From contig NZ_SRMB01000003.1 in the NCBI RefSeq assembly GCF_004745645.1, forward strand, positions 248,001-312,000: a DNA stretch of 64,000 bases, given 5' to 3'. This document shows positions 54,680-63,963 of this stretch, piece after piece. Position 1 is the stretch's first letter. Every line of letters begins with the position of its first letter. The DNA comes from Hymenobacter metallicola (GTDB lineage: Bacteria > Bacteroidota > Bacteroidia > Cytophagales > Hymenobacteraceae). The translations under genes were made by a program, and so were the position numbers. The notes under the pieces were generated by a model. The model saw only the letters and a program-made list of their open reading frames with translations, had not been told where the DNA came from and made no database searches.

Positions 54680-55267
54680 TTACCAATCGAGAAGCCCGCG
54701 CCGCTCGGGAGTCTTCTCCTTCTTCTTGGGCTTGTCTTTCTTGTTGTCTTTGTCGTCGCCGCCGCCCAGAATGCTGTCGAGCAGGCCGGTTTTCTTTTCT
54801 TTCACCAGCACGTAGCGGATCGAAAAGGCCGTGGGAAAGCGGGCCCAGTCGGCCGAGTTAATTTCCACGCTGGGCTTGAAATCGAAGGAAATAACCACCG
54901 GCACAAAGGCAATTTTGTACTCAGCCCCAATGATGCCGTCGAAGCCGCCAAAAGCGCCGTCGTCCTTGTGGTTGCCCAGGTGGCCACCCGCGCCCAGGTA
55001 GTAGTTGAGGCTGGGACCGAGAATACCAAAATGCCGCTCGGCCAGCACCGTAGCACTCACCTCACGGTTGCGCACCAGGCCAATTCCTTCCAGCGTTACT
55101 TTGTCCAGCACTTTCTGTTGAACCGAAACTCCGTAGTTGCCGGCTCCCAGCCGGAGGCCGGCGGCCGTCCGGTACTTCTGGGCCTGGGCCGCGGAGGGTA
55201 GCAGGGTGAGCACGGTAATCAGTATAGTCCAGCTTACCAAGCGGACGGAGGCAAACGAAAAAGCCAT
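54680..55267 (-). CDS. Exported outer-membrane-type beta-barrel protein
   Basis: The 195-residue protein has a signal peptide (about 1-29, ending AQAQ), then GLRLGAGNYGVSVQQKVL and alternating strand patterns (LSATVLAERHFG, LNYYLGAGGHLG, FVPVVISFDFKPSVEI, AFSIRYVLV) like a small outer-membrane barrel. The tail is highly charged, with GGGDDKDNKKDKPKKKEK before a final RRGLLDW. I recognise no named family. It overlaps nothing and is convergent with the DUF3667 gene. Confidence 0.78.
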   Translation of the reverse strand: MAFSFASVRLVSWTILITVLTLLPSAAQAQKYRTAAGLRLGAGNYGVSVQQKVLDKVTLEGIGLVRNREVSATVLAERHFGILGPSLNYYLGAGGHLGNHKDDGAFGGFDGIIGAEYKIAFVPVVISFDFKPSVEINSADWARFPTAFSIRYVLVKEKKTGLLDSILGGGDDKDNKKDKPKKKEKTPERRGLLDW

Positions 55268-55428
55268 AATATTTATCAGAGGTACTTCGAACTTAGCTTA
55301 GCAATCCGCGTTTGAACGCGCAGATGCCATGCAAAGTACGGGCGGGCCGAGGAAATAGCCCACTTTTGGCCGCCATTGCCGTACCTTGCTGCCTCGTTCT
55401 TCAGTGTCTTCCGCCTACGTTCCCACCC

Positions 55429-56376
55429 GTGTACATTCATCAGGTGGCGGCTTATCTGCCCGCCCAAGTTATTACCAACGAACACTTCACCCGGCTTAAC
55501 GGCCTGTCGCACGAGTGGATAATTGAACGTACGGGTATCCGGGAGCGGCGCAAAGCCGCTCCCGGGGAAAATACCAATACCATGGCCGTGGAAGCCACCG
55601 AACGGGTGCTGGCCCAGGCGCCTCTCTTTCCCACGGCGGCAGTCGACCTGATTGTGGGGGCTACCTACACGCCCCACGACACGATTTATACCGTAGCCCA
55701 CGCCGTGCAGCGCGCCATTGGCGTTACCGATATTCCGGTGGTCAGCATTTCGTCGGCCTGCTCTTCGCTGCTGAATGCCATTGAAATTGTGGAAGGCTAC
55801 TTCGCCATGGGCAAAGCCACCCGGGCATTGGTTGTGGTATCGGAGCACAACACGGCCTACAACAACGAGAACGACACGGTAGCCGGCCACCTCTGGGGCG
55901 ACGGGGCCTCGGCTCTGCTCATCAGCAAAGAGCGCCTGGCCCCCACCGACCTGCGCATGCTTGACCTGATTACGGCCGGGGCCGGGGGCATTGGCAAAGC
56001 CGACGTCGCCGTGACGCTTAAGCCCGTGGAAAAAGGCATTGTGATGCCCCACGGCAAGGACGTCTTTATTCATGCCTGCCAGTACATGGCCAGCGTGACG
56101 CGCAAGGTTCTGGAACGCAACCACCTGAGCGTGGCCGATGTCAGCTGGCTGATTCCGCACCAGGCTAATTTGCGCATAACCCGCAACGTGCTCCAAAGCC
56201 TGGAGATGCCCGAGGAGCGGGCCGTATCCAACATCGACCGGCTGGGCAATACTGGCTGTGCCGGCGCCGCTATTGCCCTGGCCGAGCAGCTCGACCAGAT
56301 TCAGACGGGCGAGCGGGTCGTTATTACGGTATTCGGCGGCGGCTACTCCTACGGCGCTATGCTGCTGGAGCGCTAA
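55429..56376 (+). CDS. FabH-like 3-oxoacyl-ACP synthase (KAS III family), GTG start
   Basis: The GTG at 55429 is preferred over the ATG at 55324 because it gives a 315-residue protein whose catalytic triad falls at Cys111 (SSACSSLL), His244 (IPHQANLRI) and Asn274 (RLGNTGCAG), matching E. coli FabH (112, 244, 274). A TACCTTGC box at 55382-55389 supports this start. The enzyme should condense an acyl-CoA or acyl-ACP with malonyl-ACP, either to start fatty acid synthesis or to build an aryl polyene or secondary metabolite. It stands alone without other fab genes, so either role is possible. The C-terminus is complete (GGGYSYGAMLLER). Confidence 0.9.
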   Translation: MYIHQVAAYLPAQVITNEHFTRLNGLSHEWIIERTGIRERRKAAPGENTNTMAVEATERVLAQAPLFPTAAVDLIVGATYTPHDTIYTVAHAVQRAIGVTDIPVVSISSACSSLLNAIEIVEGYFAMGKATRALVVVSEHNTAYNNENDTVAGHLWGDGASALLISKERLAPTDLRMLDLITAGAGGIGKADVAVTLKPVEKGIVMPHGKDVFIHACQYMASVTRKVLERNHLSVADVSWLIPHQANLRITRNVLQSLEMPEERAVSNIDRLGNTGCAGAAIALAEQLDQIQTGERVVITVFGGGYSYGAMLLER

Positions 56377-56387
56377 GCCAAGGCGGC

Positions 56388-58496
56388 TTAGTTTATCTTT
56401 ACGAACGACGAACTCCCCGTCCGGCCGGCTTGGTCGCGCCAGCGCAGCACGTACCAGCCAGGCCGCAGCCCACCCACATTCAGGCTTTGCGTGCTGAAAC
56501 CCGTGCGGGTATCAAGGCCTTGCAGCTTGCACATGCGGCCTACCGCGTCGTAGATATAGACGGAAAGATTCCCGTCGTTGACGCCGGCAAACAGAAACCG
56601 TAGCGTGTTGCCATCCACGGGATTAGGAAAAATCTGCACCACTTGGTTGTTGTCGGCGCCTGATTGTACCAGGAGCGGGGCCGCGTTGTCCGCTGACCCG
56701 TCGGGCCGGACCAAGCGTAAGCGGTAATAGCTTAGACCCGGTAGCGGGGCGGGGTCAACTACGCGGTAGGAATTGCCCGCCGCCCCGGCGGCTACTGTGG
56801 CCACGGCTTGCCAGGTGGCGGTGGTATCGGTGGTACGCTCCACGAGGAAACGACTGAGGAAACACTCGTCCCGGGTGCTCCAGCTTACTTCGGCTCCGGC
56901 AGTACCCGCAGAGCTGGCGGCAAGCCGGGTAAGCGGGGCAGGCAGCATGGGGCTGGGCCCGCAGCCGGGCGTCGCAAAGCTGCGGGTGCGCAGCACAACC
57001 CGGCCACCGGTTCGGTCATTGGTACTAAGAGCCCGATTGGAACGGCCCCGGCCAACCCCGAAGTACATAACGGCCGTAGCCGTATTCACGTGGGCCAGCT
57101 GCTGGGCATGCCCCAGCTCATGGAGCACCACCGATTCGAAGTCGAACTGCAGGGTGCTGGGAAACCCCGGCCCAAACTGCCAATTAACCGCATCATCAAA
57201 CTGCATGTCGATTTCGCTCACCCGAAACCCGATACGGCCCTTGGCATCCACACAGCCTTGGTAATAGCTCGTCGTGCGGCCCAACACATTCGCGGGCAGC
57301 TCCGACCCATTGTCGAAGCCGATGGAATTTTCCCCATCGGTACCCGTGCCGGAGGAAGTGCGCACCGCGCCTACCGTCCAGTTCACGCCCGTCTGGCAGC
57401 GCCAGCCCGTAAGCAGGGCCCGCTGAAAGGCGGCGGCAGCGGCGGCATTAGCGGCAAAGCCCGGCTCGAAACGGAAAGTATAGCCCCCTTCCCCGTTCTG
57501 GTTGATGTGGTTGGGGCGGACGATGACCTGGGAATTCTGGGCCTGCACGTTGGAAGCCGCGTACGGAACCTGCAAGGCCACTAGGCTGGTCGTTTGCAGG
57601 CCGGCAGCCGTGAGTACGCGCACCGGCCCCGACCCCGCCGGATTGCCGGTAGTGGTATAGGAAGGCACCCGCACCCGAATCTGCGTGTCGGTCCAGCTCA
57701 CGTAGTCCGACGGCTGGGGCTGCACGAAGGTGGCCCCGCCATCGTCGGCATTGGGAAACTGCACTGCTCCGGTGCCCCGGTCGGTACCAAAGCCCGAGCC
57801 GTTGATGGTCAGCACGGCCTCGACACCGGCGGGCACCGTGGCGGGGCTTAGCGCACTGATAATAGGCGCTTGTCCTTTGGCCTCGGCTCCGGGTTGGCTG
57901 CGGCGCAGCTGGGCTTGCGCCAGCGCCGGATTGGGCTGCAATTCGCGGCGCGCCTGCCCCAGCTCGGCGCTCAGCTCCGAGTAGAAAGCCGGCCCGATAA
58001 GCGGATACGACCGAAACGGCTCGGCAGCGGAGGCATCCGTGAGGTTGTAGCGAATAAACCCCTGCTCACTGGCATAGGGCGCGAATCCCGCCGTTGCGGC
58101 GGTGCCGGCAAAGGCTGCGGGTTGCAGAAAAAATACGCCCTGGTCACCGGGGTGCAGCCGTAGCGTATTGGTCAAAACCTGTTCGTCGAGCTCTACCCGG
58201 CCTCCTTCGGTAATTACCGTCAGCTCCGTCGGCACCTGACCTTTCCACACGCTATACACCCGCACCCGGTGCGCGGTGTAGATGCGGCGGTGGGCCGCAT
58301 CCCAGAAGCCGCGGGCGTCCAGCACCTCGCCTTCTACCACCAACCGGGCTTGGCGGGCCCGCTCAGCGGCCGTTACCGGCAGCAATAGGCAGTGGCCCGC
58401 CGGCTCGGCCTGTTGGGCTACCACCGGCTCCGGCACAAAAGCAGACAGCAATAAAAGGCCAGCACCGAACCGGCAAAGAGTACCCCAAGGCTTCAT
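56388..58496 (-). CDS. Matrixin-like metalloprotease with IPT/TIG and T9SS sorting domains
   Basis: The 702-residue protein has a signal peptide (about 1-28, ending VVAQ). An IPT/TIG-like domain at about 215-310 contains APIISALSPATVPAGVEAVLTINGSGFG. The zinc motif is HELGHAQQLAH (His459, Glu460, His463, His469). It fits the metzincin spacing HExxHxxGxxH, with Gln in place of the Gly. A Met-turn candidate VMYFG follows about five residues later. The last 85 residues are a T9SS sorting domain (IFPNPVDGNTLRFLFAG, YDAVGR). It should be a secreted protease. Start and length appear normal for such multi-domain enzymes. Confidence 0.9.
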   Translation of the reverse strand: MKPWGTLCRFGAGLLLLSAFVPEPVVAQQAEPAGHCLLLPVTAAERARQARLVVEGEVLDARGFWDAAHRRIYTAHRVRVYSVWKGQVPTELTVITEGGRVELDEQVLTNTLRLHPGDQGVFFLQPAAFAGTAATAGFAPYASEQGFIRYNLTDASAAEPFRSYPLIGPAFYSELSAELGQARRELQPNPALAQAQLRRSQPGAEAKGQAPIISALSPATVPAGVEAVLTINGSGFGTDRGTGAVQFPNADDGGATFVQPQPSDYVSWTDTQIRVRVPSYTTTGNPAGSGPVRVLTAAGLQTTSLVALQVPYAASNVQAQNSQVIVRPNHINQNGEGGYTFRFEPGFAANAAAAAAFQRALLTGWRCQTGVNWTVGAVRTSSGTGTDGENSIGFDNGSELPANVLGRTTSYYQGCVDAKGRIGFRVSEIDMQFDDAVNWQFGPGFPSTLQFDFESVVLHELGHAQQLAHVNTATAVMYFGVGRGRSNRALSTNDRTGGRVVLRTRSFATPGCGPSPMLPAPLTRLAASSAGTAGAEVSWSTRDECFLSRFLVERTTDTTATWQAVATVAAGAAGNSYRVVDPAPLPGLSYYRLRLVRPDGSADNAAPLLVQSGADNNQVVQIFPNPVDGNTLRFLFAGVNDGNLSVYIYDAVGRMCKLQGLDTRTGFSTQSLNVGGLRPGWYVLRWRDQAGRTGSSSFVKIN

Positions 58497-58599
58497 AGTC
58501 GCGCGAAAAACGGCAGAAAGGATGTCTGCTCAAAGTACGTTAAATCGGCACGGGCGGCTTGAAGACCTGAGCGGGAATTTTACTTTCTGGTGCGGCGGC

Positions 58600-59514
58600 C
58601 TAAAACAAGCTGCCTTGCACCGGCTGCGGAATAATGCGTGGGGGTGGCACCTCCAGCCCCGTCAGCGTTTGCAGCTTCTCCAGAAAAAACTGCGTCCAGA
58701 CCGGGGAATGCATAATATCCTTCTGGTGAATGAACAGGTAGGCCGTTTGCAGCCCCGCCTGTAGCCAGGCCGCAATTCGCTCGGCCCAGGCCGTAGCCCG
58801 GGCATAGTCGCTGCTTACCAGGCCATGCCCATTGAAGCGGATAAAGGCCGTGGGCGTGGTCAGGCGCATGTGCAGCACGTCGCGGCGGCCGGCTACGTCG
58901 GTTAGCACCAGGGTTTTGCCCAGGGCTTCGAACAAGGCAAACACGGCGTCGCGCTGGCGCACGTCGGCAAACCAGGCCGGGTGGCGCAGCTCGACGGCCA
59001 GGGGCACGTAGTCGGGGAAGTCGAGCAGGTAGCGCTCCAGCCGGGGCAGGTGCTCGGGGCCGAAGGTGGGTGGCAGCTGCAAAAACGCCATGCCCAGCCG
59101 CTCATCCAGCCCGCTGATGGAACGGCAGAAGGTGGTGGTCAGCTCGTCGGCATTGTATAGTTCCCGGTCGTGGCTGATGCTTTGGGGCAGCTTGGGGCAA
59201 AAACGGAAGGTGCCGGGCACGGCGTCGCGCCATTTGCGCACGGTGGGCGCATCCGGAATGCGGTAATGCGTTGTGTTGAGCTCAATGCTATTGAACTGCC
59301 GGGCGTAGTGGTGCAGGTAGTCCGTATCCTTGATACCCGCCGGAAAGTAGGATCCCAGCCAGGCTTTGTTGGTCCAGATAGGGCACCCTACATAGACAGC
59401 CGGCGCCGCTGCCGCCGCTTGCTGGGCCCGCGCCAACACGGCAGCCGTTTCGGCATGGTCGGGGGGCAGGCGAAAATCAACGTAGCGCAGATCAGAAAGG
59501 CGGCCAAAATCCAT
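58600..59514 (-). CDS. DUF72 (YecE-like) protein
   Basis: The 304-residue cytoplasmic protein matches DUF72: VGCPIWTNKAWLGSYFP near residue 42, YARQFNSIELNTTHYRIP, FRFCPKLPQSISHD, FLQLPPTFGP, and VPLAVELRHPAWF. The fold is a TIM barrel related to sugar-phosphate isomerases; the reaction is unknown. The C-terminal half has LRLTTPTAFIRFNGH, where DUF72 usually places a second active-site patch. No signs of truncation. It starts at 59514 and is divergent from rlpA. Confidence 0.9.
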   Translation of the reverse strand: MDFGRLSDLRYVDFRLPPDHAETAAVLARAQQAAAAAPAVYVGCPIWTNKAWLGSYFPAGIKDTDYLHHYARQFNSIELNTTHYRIPDAPTVRKWRDAVPGTFRFCPKLPQSISHDRELYNADELTTTFCRSISGLDERLGMAFLQLPPTFGPEHLPRLERYLLDFPDYVPLAVELRHPAWFADVRQRDAVFALFEALGKTLVLTDVAGRRDVLHMRLTTPTAFIRFNGHGLVSSDYARATAWAERIAAWLQAGLQTAYLFIHQKDIMHSPVWTQFFLEKLQTLTGLEVPPPRIIPQPVQGSLF

Positions 59515-59861
59515 GGCGCAAAGTACGGCAAAACCAGCTGCTCGGGCGATTTAAACGCTTAGCAAAATTCCGGGACTTTTGCAACCTGGCTGAGAAGATA
59601 CCCTTCCGAGGAATGCCAAAATTTTTTTAACGGCAGATAGTCTTATTTCTAATGCCATTCGCCAAACGTCTATATAGAATGCAAAATCAGCCTTAGGGAA
59701 ACACAATCAGCTATTTTTACCCGGCTGATACAATTAATTAAATGCAAATTTTGTTGAAATAGGTCAATTTACTAGCTTAGGGTTTGGCTAATGCCATTGG
59801 AATCGGTTAGGCAGTTTGGAAACGTCTTCTAGATTTGTTCTGCTCACCAACCAGTAAACGA
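59515..59861. other. AT-rich divergent promoter region upstream of rlpA
   Basis: The gap of 347 bases between DUF72 and rlpA is much AT-richer than its neighbours from about 59610 on. TAGATTTG at 59830-59837 is an exact TAnnTTTG match, 24 bases before the rlpA ATG. Other A/T runs might carry regulator sites, but I cannot name one. No RNA gene or coding sequence is visible. Confidence 0.55.
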
Positions 59862-60683
59862 ATGAAGTTGACACCGACACGACTGCATGTTTCCGGCTTG
59901 CTGATGGCCTTGCTTTTTGCATTGTTTACGGCCCTCCCTCAAGCAGCCCGGGCTACGCGTTTTGAAGAAGAAAAGCCCGGCTCTACCGCGGCTTCCCGTT
60001 CCGTCGTATTGCGCGGCCGGGCTTCTTGGTACGGACGCGAGCATCAGGGGCACCGGACCAGCAACGGCGAACGGTTTGACCGCTTTAAGTATACCTGCGC
60101 TCATAAAACCTTGCCCTTCGGCACCAAATTACGCGTCACCAACCCCAGCAATGGCCGCTCCGTCGTAGTGCGCGTCAGCGACCGGGGCCCTTTCCGCCAC
60201 GAGCGGATTCTGGATTTATCAGAAGTAGCGGCCCGCCCGCTCGACATTGTGCGCCGCGGCGCCGTAGCCGTCGTAGCCGAAGTAGTGCCCAGCACCACGC
60301 CCCTGGGCCCGGCCGATGCGCCGGAAAACCTGGCCGCCCTGGCGTCCGACTCCGTAGTCGCCCTCGAAGCTACCACACTGACGGATATTATAGCCGGGGA
60401 AACCGAAGCAGCCGACGTGGTTGTCGTACCGGCCCCTATCCCCAGCTTCGTCGTGCAGGCCGGCACCTTCGGCGACCCGCGCAATGCCCAGAACGTGCAG
60501 GCCAAGATTCAGGCCCTGGATGAAAAGCTGACCGTGACTATTGCCGAGAGCAGCCAGAATGGCAAGCCCTTCAACCGGGTTATCGTCGGCCGCTTCGTCG
60601 ATAAAGCCGAAGCCGAGGCCCTACGCCAGCGCCTCAAGCAGCTTGGCATTAGCGGCCTGGTTCGGCAAGCCGAGAACTTATAG
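59862..60683 (+). CDS. rlpA: RlpA-type septal ring lytic transglycosylase with SPOR domain
   Basis: The ATG at 59862 gives a signal peptide (about 1-31, ending ARA). A double-psi beta-barrel at about 51-140 contains GRASWYG, RTSNGERFD, CAHKTLPFGTKLRVTNP and VRVSDRGPF, with the acidic residue thought to be catalytic in RlpA. A C-terminal SPOR domain (about 195-270, SFVVQAGTFGDPRNAQ, VIVGRFVDKAEAEAL) binds denuded glycans at the division septum. The enzyme should cleave peptidoglycan lacking stem peptides. The linker between domains is Ala/Val-rich. The 273-residue length fits the family. A terminator lies 42 bases downstream. Confidence 0.93.
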   Translation: MKLTPTRLHVSGLLMALLFALFTALPQAARATRFEEEKPGSTAASRSVVLRGRASWYGREHQGHRTSNGERFDRFKYTCAHKTLPFGTKLRVTNPSNGRSVVVRVSDRGPFRHERILDLSEVAARPLDIVRRGAVAVVAEVVPSTTPLGPADAPENLAALASDSVVALEATTLTDIIAGETEAADVVVVPAPIPSFVVQAGTFGDPRNAQNVQAKIQALDEKLTVTIAESSQNGKPFNRVIVGRFVDKAEAEALRQRLKQLGISGLVRQAENL

Positions 60684-60724
60684 CATGACTCGTTGCCACG
60701 AAACGCAGCAGCTCTGCTCTTAAA

Positions 60725-60761
60725 CATTAAAAAAGGCCACTATATGTGGCCTTTTTTAATG
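60725..60761 (+). terminator. rlpA terminator
   Basis: Perfect 16-base arms (60725-60740 and 60746-60761) with a 5-base loop and a TTTTTT tract. It rules out coding starts upstream of 60804 for the next gene, since these would run through the hairpin. Confidence 0.92.
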
Positions 60762-60803
60762 TTCTTCGCCGTCGGATTATTCATCTTATGGCGGTATTTC
60801 CCT

Positions 60804-61415
60804 ATGAAAAAAGTAGTGTTGCTGGCTGGCTTACTGACAGCTACGTCCTCCGGAGTGTTTGCCCAAACCGAGCAAGGCAGCGTGATGCTCGGCTCTACTC
60901 TTTCGCAGCTTTCATTTGCCAAGTCGCAGGATGGCGTAACGAAGTATTTCTCGGGGGCCCTGGCGCCCAACGCAGGCCTCTTCGTTGTCGACCGGCTGGC
61001 CGTGGGCGCCCAGCTCCTGTTAGCCTACGAATCCCAGAAAACCGAGTACAGCGGCTTTGGCGCCAAGGTCCGCAGCTTTGAGTACGGCATTGCGCCGTTT
61101 GCCCGCTATTACTTTTTAAACGCGCCCAAGCATAAGTTTTTTGGGCAAGCCGCCTACGGGATTACGGGCTACACTACTAAGTATATCTCCGACGACGAAT
61201 TTGGCTTTGACCGGAAGGCCAAAGGCTCGTTTGGCAGCGGCCGGGCCAGCGTCGGCTACGACTACTTTATTGTGCCCGCCGTGGCCCTGGAAGTGCAGCC
61301 GTATTTCGAGCGTACCGGGCGGGGGCAGTTGGCCAACAGTGTGGCCCACAGCTGGGGCCTGTCGGTGGGCTTCCAGATTTTCCTGCCCAAAGGCGACGCA
61401 GCCGCTGGTCAGTAG
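60804..61415 (+). CDS. Outer-membrane beta-barrel protein
   Basis: The ATG at 60804 gives a signal peptide (MKKVVLLAGLLTATSSGVFA). The 203-residue protein has typical barrel strands (GSVMLGSTLSQLSFAK, LFVVDRLAVGAQLLLAYES, YGIAPFARYYFL, FGQAAYGITGY, SVGYDYFIVPAVALEVQPYF) and ends in WGLSVGFQIFLPKG. It resembles porin-like or PorT/OmpW-sized proteins common in Bacteroidota, without a clear named family. It is 84 bases upstream of the penicillin-acylase gene and could share its transcript. Confidence 0.85.
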   Translation: MKKVVLLAGLLTATSSGVFAQTEQGSVMLGSTLSQLSFAKSQDGVTKYFSGALAPNAGLFVVDRLAVGAQLLLAYESQKTEYSGFGAKVRSFEYGIAPFARYYFLNAPKHKFFGQAAYGITGYTTKYISDDEFGFDRKAKGSFGSGRASVGYDYFIVPAVALEVQPYFERTGRGQLANSVAHSWGLSVGFQIFLPKGDAAAGQ

Positions 61416-61499
61416 CCGTATCTTCTGCCCGAAAGAATTCGCCGCGCGGCTTGCCTCACGCGGCGGACTTCCTTTTTCTAACCCTTCTCCTCCCGCTCC

Positions 61500-63938
61500 A
61501 TGAAGTGGTTAAAAGCCATCCTGGCAACTGCTATTTCCCTGGCTCTTACCTGGGTATTGAACACCAAGCACGGCGACATCCCGCCGTTTGGCAAGTTTCT
61601 GAGTCCATTTCAGGGATTTTGGCGCAATGGCGAGGCTACCAATGCTTTCCCGGCGGCGCAAACCCTGACGATTCCCGGCTTGCAGCAGCCCGTGCAGGTA
61701 CGCTTCGACGACAAGCGTGTGCCCCACATCTTCGCCCAAAACGACCACGACCTCTACTTTGCCCAGGGCTACCTCACGGCCCGCGACCGACTCTGGCAGA
61801 TGGATTTCGTAACCCACGTGGCCGCCGGACGCCTGTCGGAAATTGTGGGGCCGGCCCGCCTGGAAACCGACCGTTTTTTTCGTCGCATGGGCCTGAAGTT
61901 CGGGGCCGAAAAGTCGCTACAGGCCATGCTGGCCAACCCCACGACCCGCACCGTGCTGACCTCCTACTCGGATGGCATCAACGCCTACATTAAAAGCCTG
62001 AGCCCCCGGGACTATCCGTTTGAATACAAGCTCCTGGACTACGCGCCCGAGCCCTGGGAGCCCCTAAAGTCGTCGTTGCTGCTCAAGTACATGGCCTTCG
62101 ACCTGAGTGGCCGCTCCGATGACTTACGCCTGTCGAATGCCCTGGGCAAGTACGGCCCGGCCGTGGTGAAAGACCTATTTCCCGACTATCCCCAGCGCGA
62201 AGACCCCATTGTGCCCGTGGGCACGGCACTGGACTTTACGCCCCTACCCGCTCCGGCCACCCCGCCTTCCTTTACGGCGGCCATGTCGGACAAAGTACCC
62301 CAGCACGAGCCCGACCCCGAGCTGGGTTCCAACAACTTCGCCGTAGATGGCAAAAAGTCGGCTTCGGGCTACCCGATTCTGGCCAACGACCCGCATTTGC
62401 AGCTCAACTTGCCCAGCATTTGGTACCAGGTCCAGCTTTCGGCCCCGGGCGTGAATGTGTACGGGGTCACGATTCCGGGTGCCCCCACGGTTATTATCGG
62501 CTTCAACGACCAGGTGGCCTGGGGCGTAACCAACGTGGCGGCCGATGTGCTCGACTTCTACCAGCTCAAGTTTAAGGACGCCGCCCAGCGCGAGTACTGG
62601 CACGACGGCCGCTGGAAACCAGTGCGCCGGGTAGTGGAGCACATCGTAGTGCGCGGCCAGCCCGACCGCTACGACACGGTGCTCTACACCCACCACGGCC
62701 CCATCGTATACGACAAGGAGGAAACGCCCTTTCTGGCGCAGACGCCCGTGCGGCACGCCATGCGCTGGACGGCCCACGACGCGGACAACGAAGTGCTGGC
62801 CTTTTACAACCTGAACCGCGCCCACAACTACCAGGACTACACCGCGGCATTAGCTTCCTACGGCTCGCCGGCCCAGAACTTCATCTTCGCCAGTCAGCAA
62901 AACGACATTGCTATCTGGCCCAACGGCCGTTTCCCGCTGAAATGGCGCAACCAGGGTAAGTTTATCCTCGACGGCACCGACCCGGCCTACGACTGGCAGG
63001 GCTGGATTCCGCAGGCCCACAACCCCCACGTGAAAAACCCGGCCCGGGGCTTCGTCAGCTCGGCCAACCAGTTTTCCGCCGGCCCCGACTACCCCTACTA
63101 CCTGCACTGGAACTACGCCAGCTACGAGCGGGGCCACCGCATCAATGAGCGACTGGCGCAGATGACGCGCGTGACGCCCGACAGCCTGCGCCTGCTCCAG
63201 AACGACAACCTCAACCTCAACGCCCAGCTCATGCTGCCCCGCCTGCTGAGCCTGGTGAAAGGTGCCCAGCTGCCGGAAAGCGCGCGCCGGGCCTACGACG
63301 AGCTAAGCCGCTGGAACTACTTCTACGAAGCCGCCGCCATTGGGCCCAGCATCTTCGAGCTATGGTACGGGAATATGGTGAAGCGACTCTGGGACGACGA
63401 TTTTGGCCTGAAAGCCACTGGCCTGGAAATGCGTAACCCCGGCCGCGACCGAACCAATACGCTGATTCTGCAGGAACCCACTTCCCGCTGGATCGACGAC
63501 CGCCGCACCCCGGCCAAGGAAACCCTGGAAATCCTGGCCCAGCAGTCGTTGCAGTTTGCCGCCGATTCGCTCACCCGCAAGTTTGGCCCCCTGGGTCCCG
63601 AGTGGCGCTGGGCCAATCAGAAAAGCACCGACATTCTGCACCTGGCCCAGCTCCCCGGCTTTGGCCGCCTGGATTTGAACGTGGGCGGCGGGGCCGGCAT
63701 CGTCAATGCCACATCGGAGCGCAACGGGCCTTCCTGGCGCATGGTAGTGGCCCTGGGCCCGCAGGTGCGGGCCTACGGCGTATACCCCGGCGGACAGTCG
63801 GGCAACCCGGGCTCGGCTTACTATGAAAACCTGATTGACACCTGGAGCGCCGGGCAGCTCACCGAATTGGTATTTCTGCGCAGTGCCGCCGAAAACCACC
63901 CGCGGGTGCAGGCCACCTGGACTATGCGGCACAACTAA
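61500..63938 (+). CDS. Penicillin acylase family (Ntn hydrolase) protein
   Basis: The 812-residue precursor has an N-terminal membrane or signal helix (LKAILATAISLALTWVL), then the alpha-chain pattern DDKRVPHIFAQNDHDLYFAQGYLTARDRLWQMDF. The autoproteolytic site is ELGSNNFAV with Gly276 before Ser277, so Ser277 becomes the N-terminal nucleophile of the beta-chain. FNDQVAWGVTN and ILANDPHLQLNLPS follow, as in the family. The enzyme cleaves amide bonds, with penicillins, acyl-homoserine lactones or peptides as possible natural substrates; which one cannot be read from the sequence. It is full length. Confidence 0.95.
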   Translation: MKWLKAILATAISLALTWVLNTKHGDIPPFGKFLSPFQGFWRNGEATNAFPAAQTLTIPGLQQPVQVRFDDKRVPHIFAQNDHDLYFAQGYLTARDRLWQMDFVTHVAAGRLSEIVGPARLETDRFFRRMGLKFGAEKSLQAMLANPTTRTVLTSYSDGINAYIKSLSPRDYPFEYKLLDYAPEPWEPLKSSLLLKYMAFDLSGRSDDLRLSNALGKYGPAVVKDLFPDYPQREDPIVPVGTALDFTPLPAPATPPSFTAAMSDKVPQHEPDPELGSNNFAVDGKKSASGYPILANDPHLQLNLPSIWYQVQLSAPGVNVYGVTIPGAPTVIIGFNDQVAWGVTNVAADVLDFYQLKFKDAAQREYWHDGRWKPVRRVVEHIVVRGQPDRYDTVLYTHHGPIVYDKEETPFLAQTPVRHAMRWTAHDADNEVLAFYNLNRAHNYQDYTAALASYGSPAQNFIFASQQNDIAIWPNGRFPLKWRNQGKFILDGTDPAYDWQGWIPQAHNPHVKNPARGFVSSANQFSAGPDYPYYLHWNYASYERGHRINERLAQMTRVTPDSLRLLQNDNLNLNAQLMLPRLLSLVKGAQLPESARRAYDELSRWNYFYEAAAIGPSIFELWYGNMVKRLWDDDFGLKATGLEMRNPGRDRTNTLILQEPTSRWIDDRRTPAKETLEILAQQSLQFAADSLTRKFGPLGPEWRWANQKSTDILHLAQLPGFGRLDLNVGGGAGIVNATSERNGPSWRMVVALGPQVRAYGVYPGGQSGNPGSAYYENLIDTWSAGQLTELVFLRSAAENHPRVQATWTMRHN

Positions 63939-63963
63939 CCTTTTCGCTATTCAGCTTTTCCCA

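Noticed and set aside
60693..60803. Upstream start for the barrel gene after rlpA
   Set aside because: The extra codons would run through the rlpA terminator hairpin, and the signal peptide begins at 60804.
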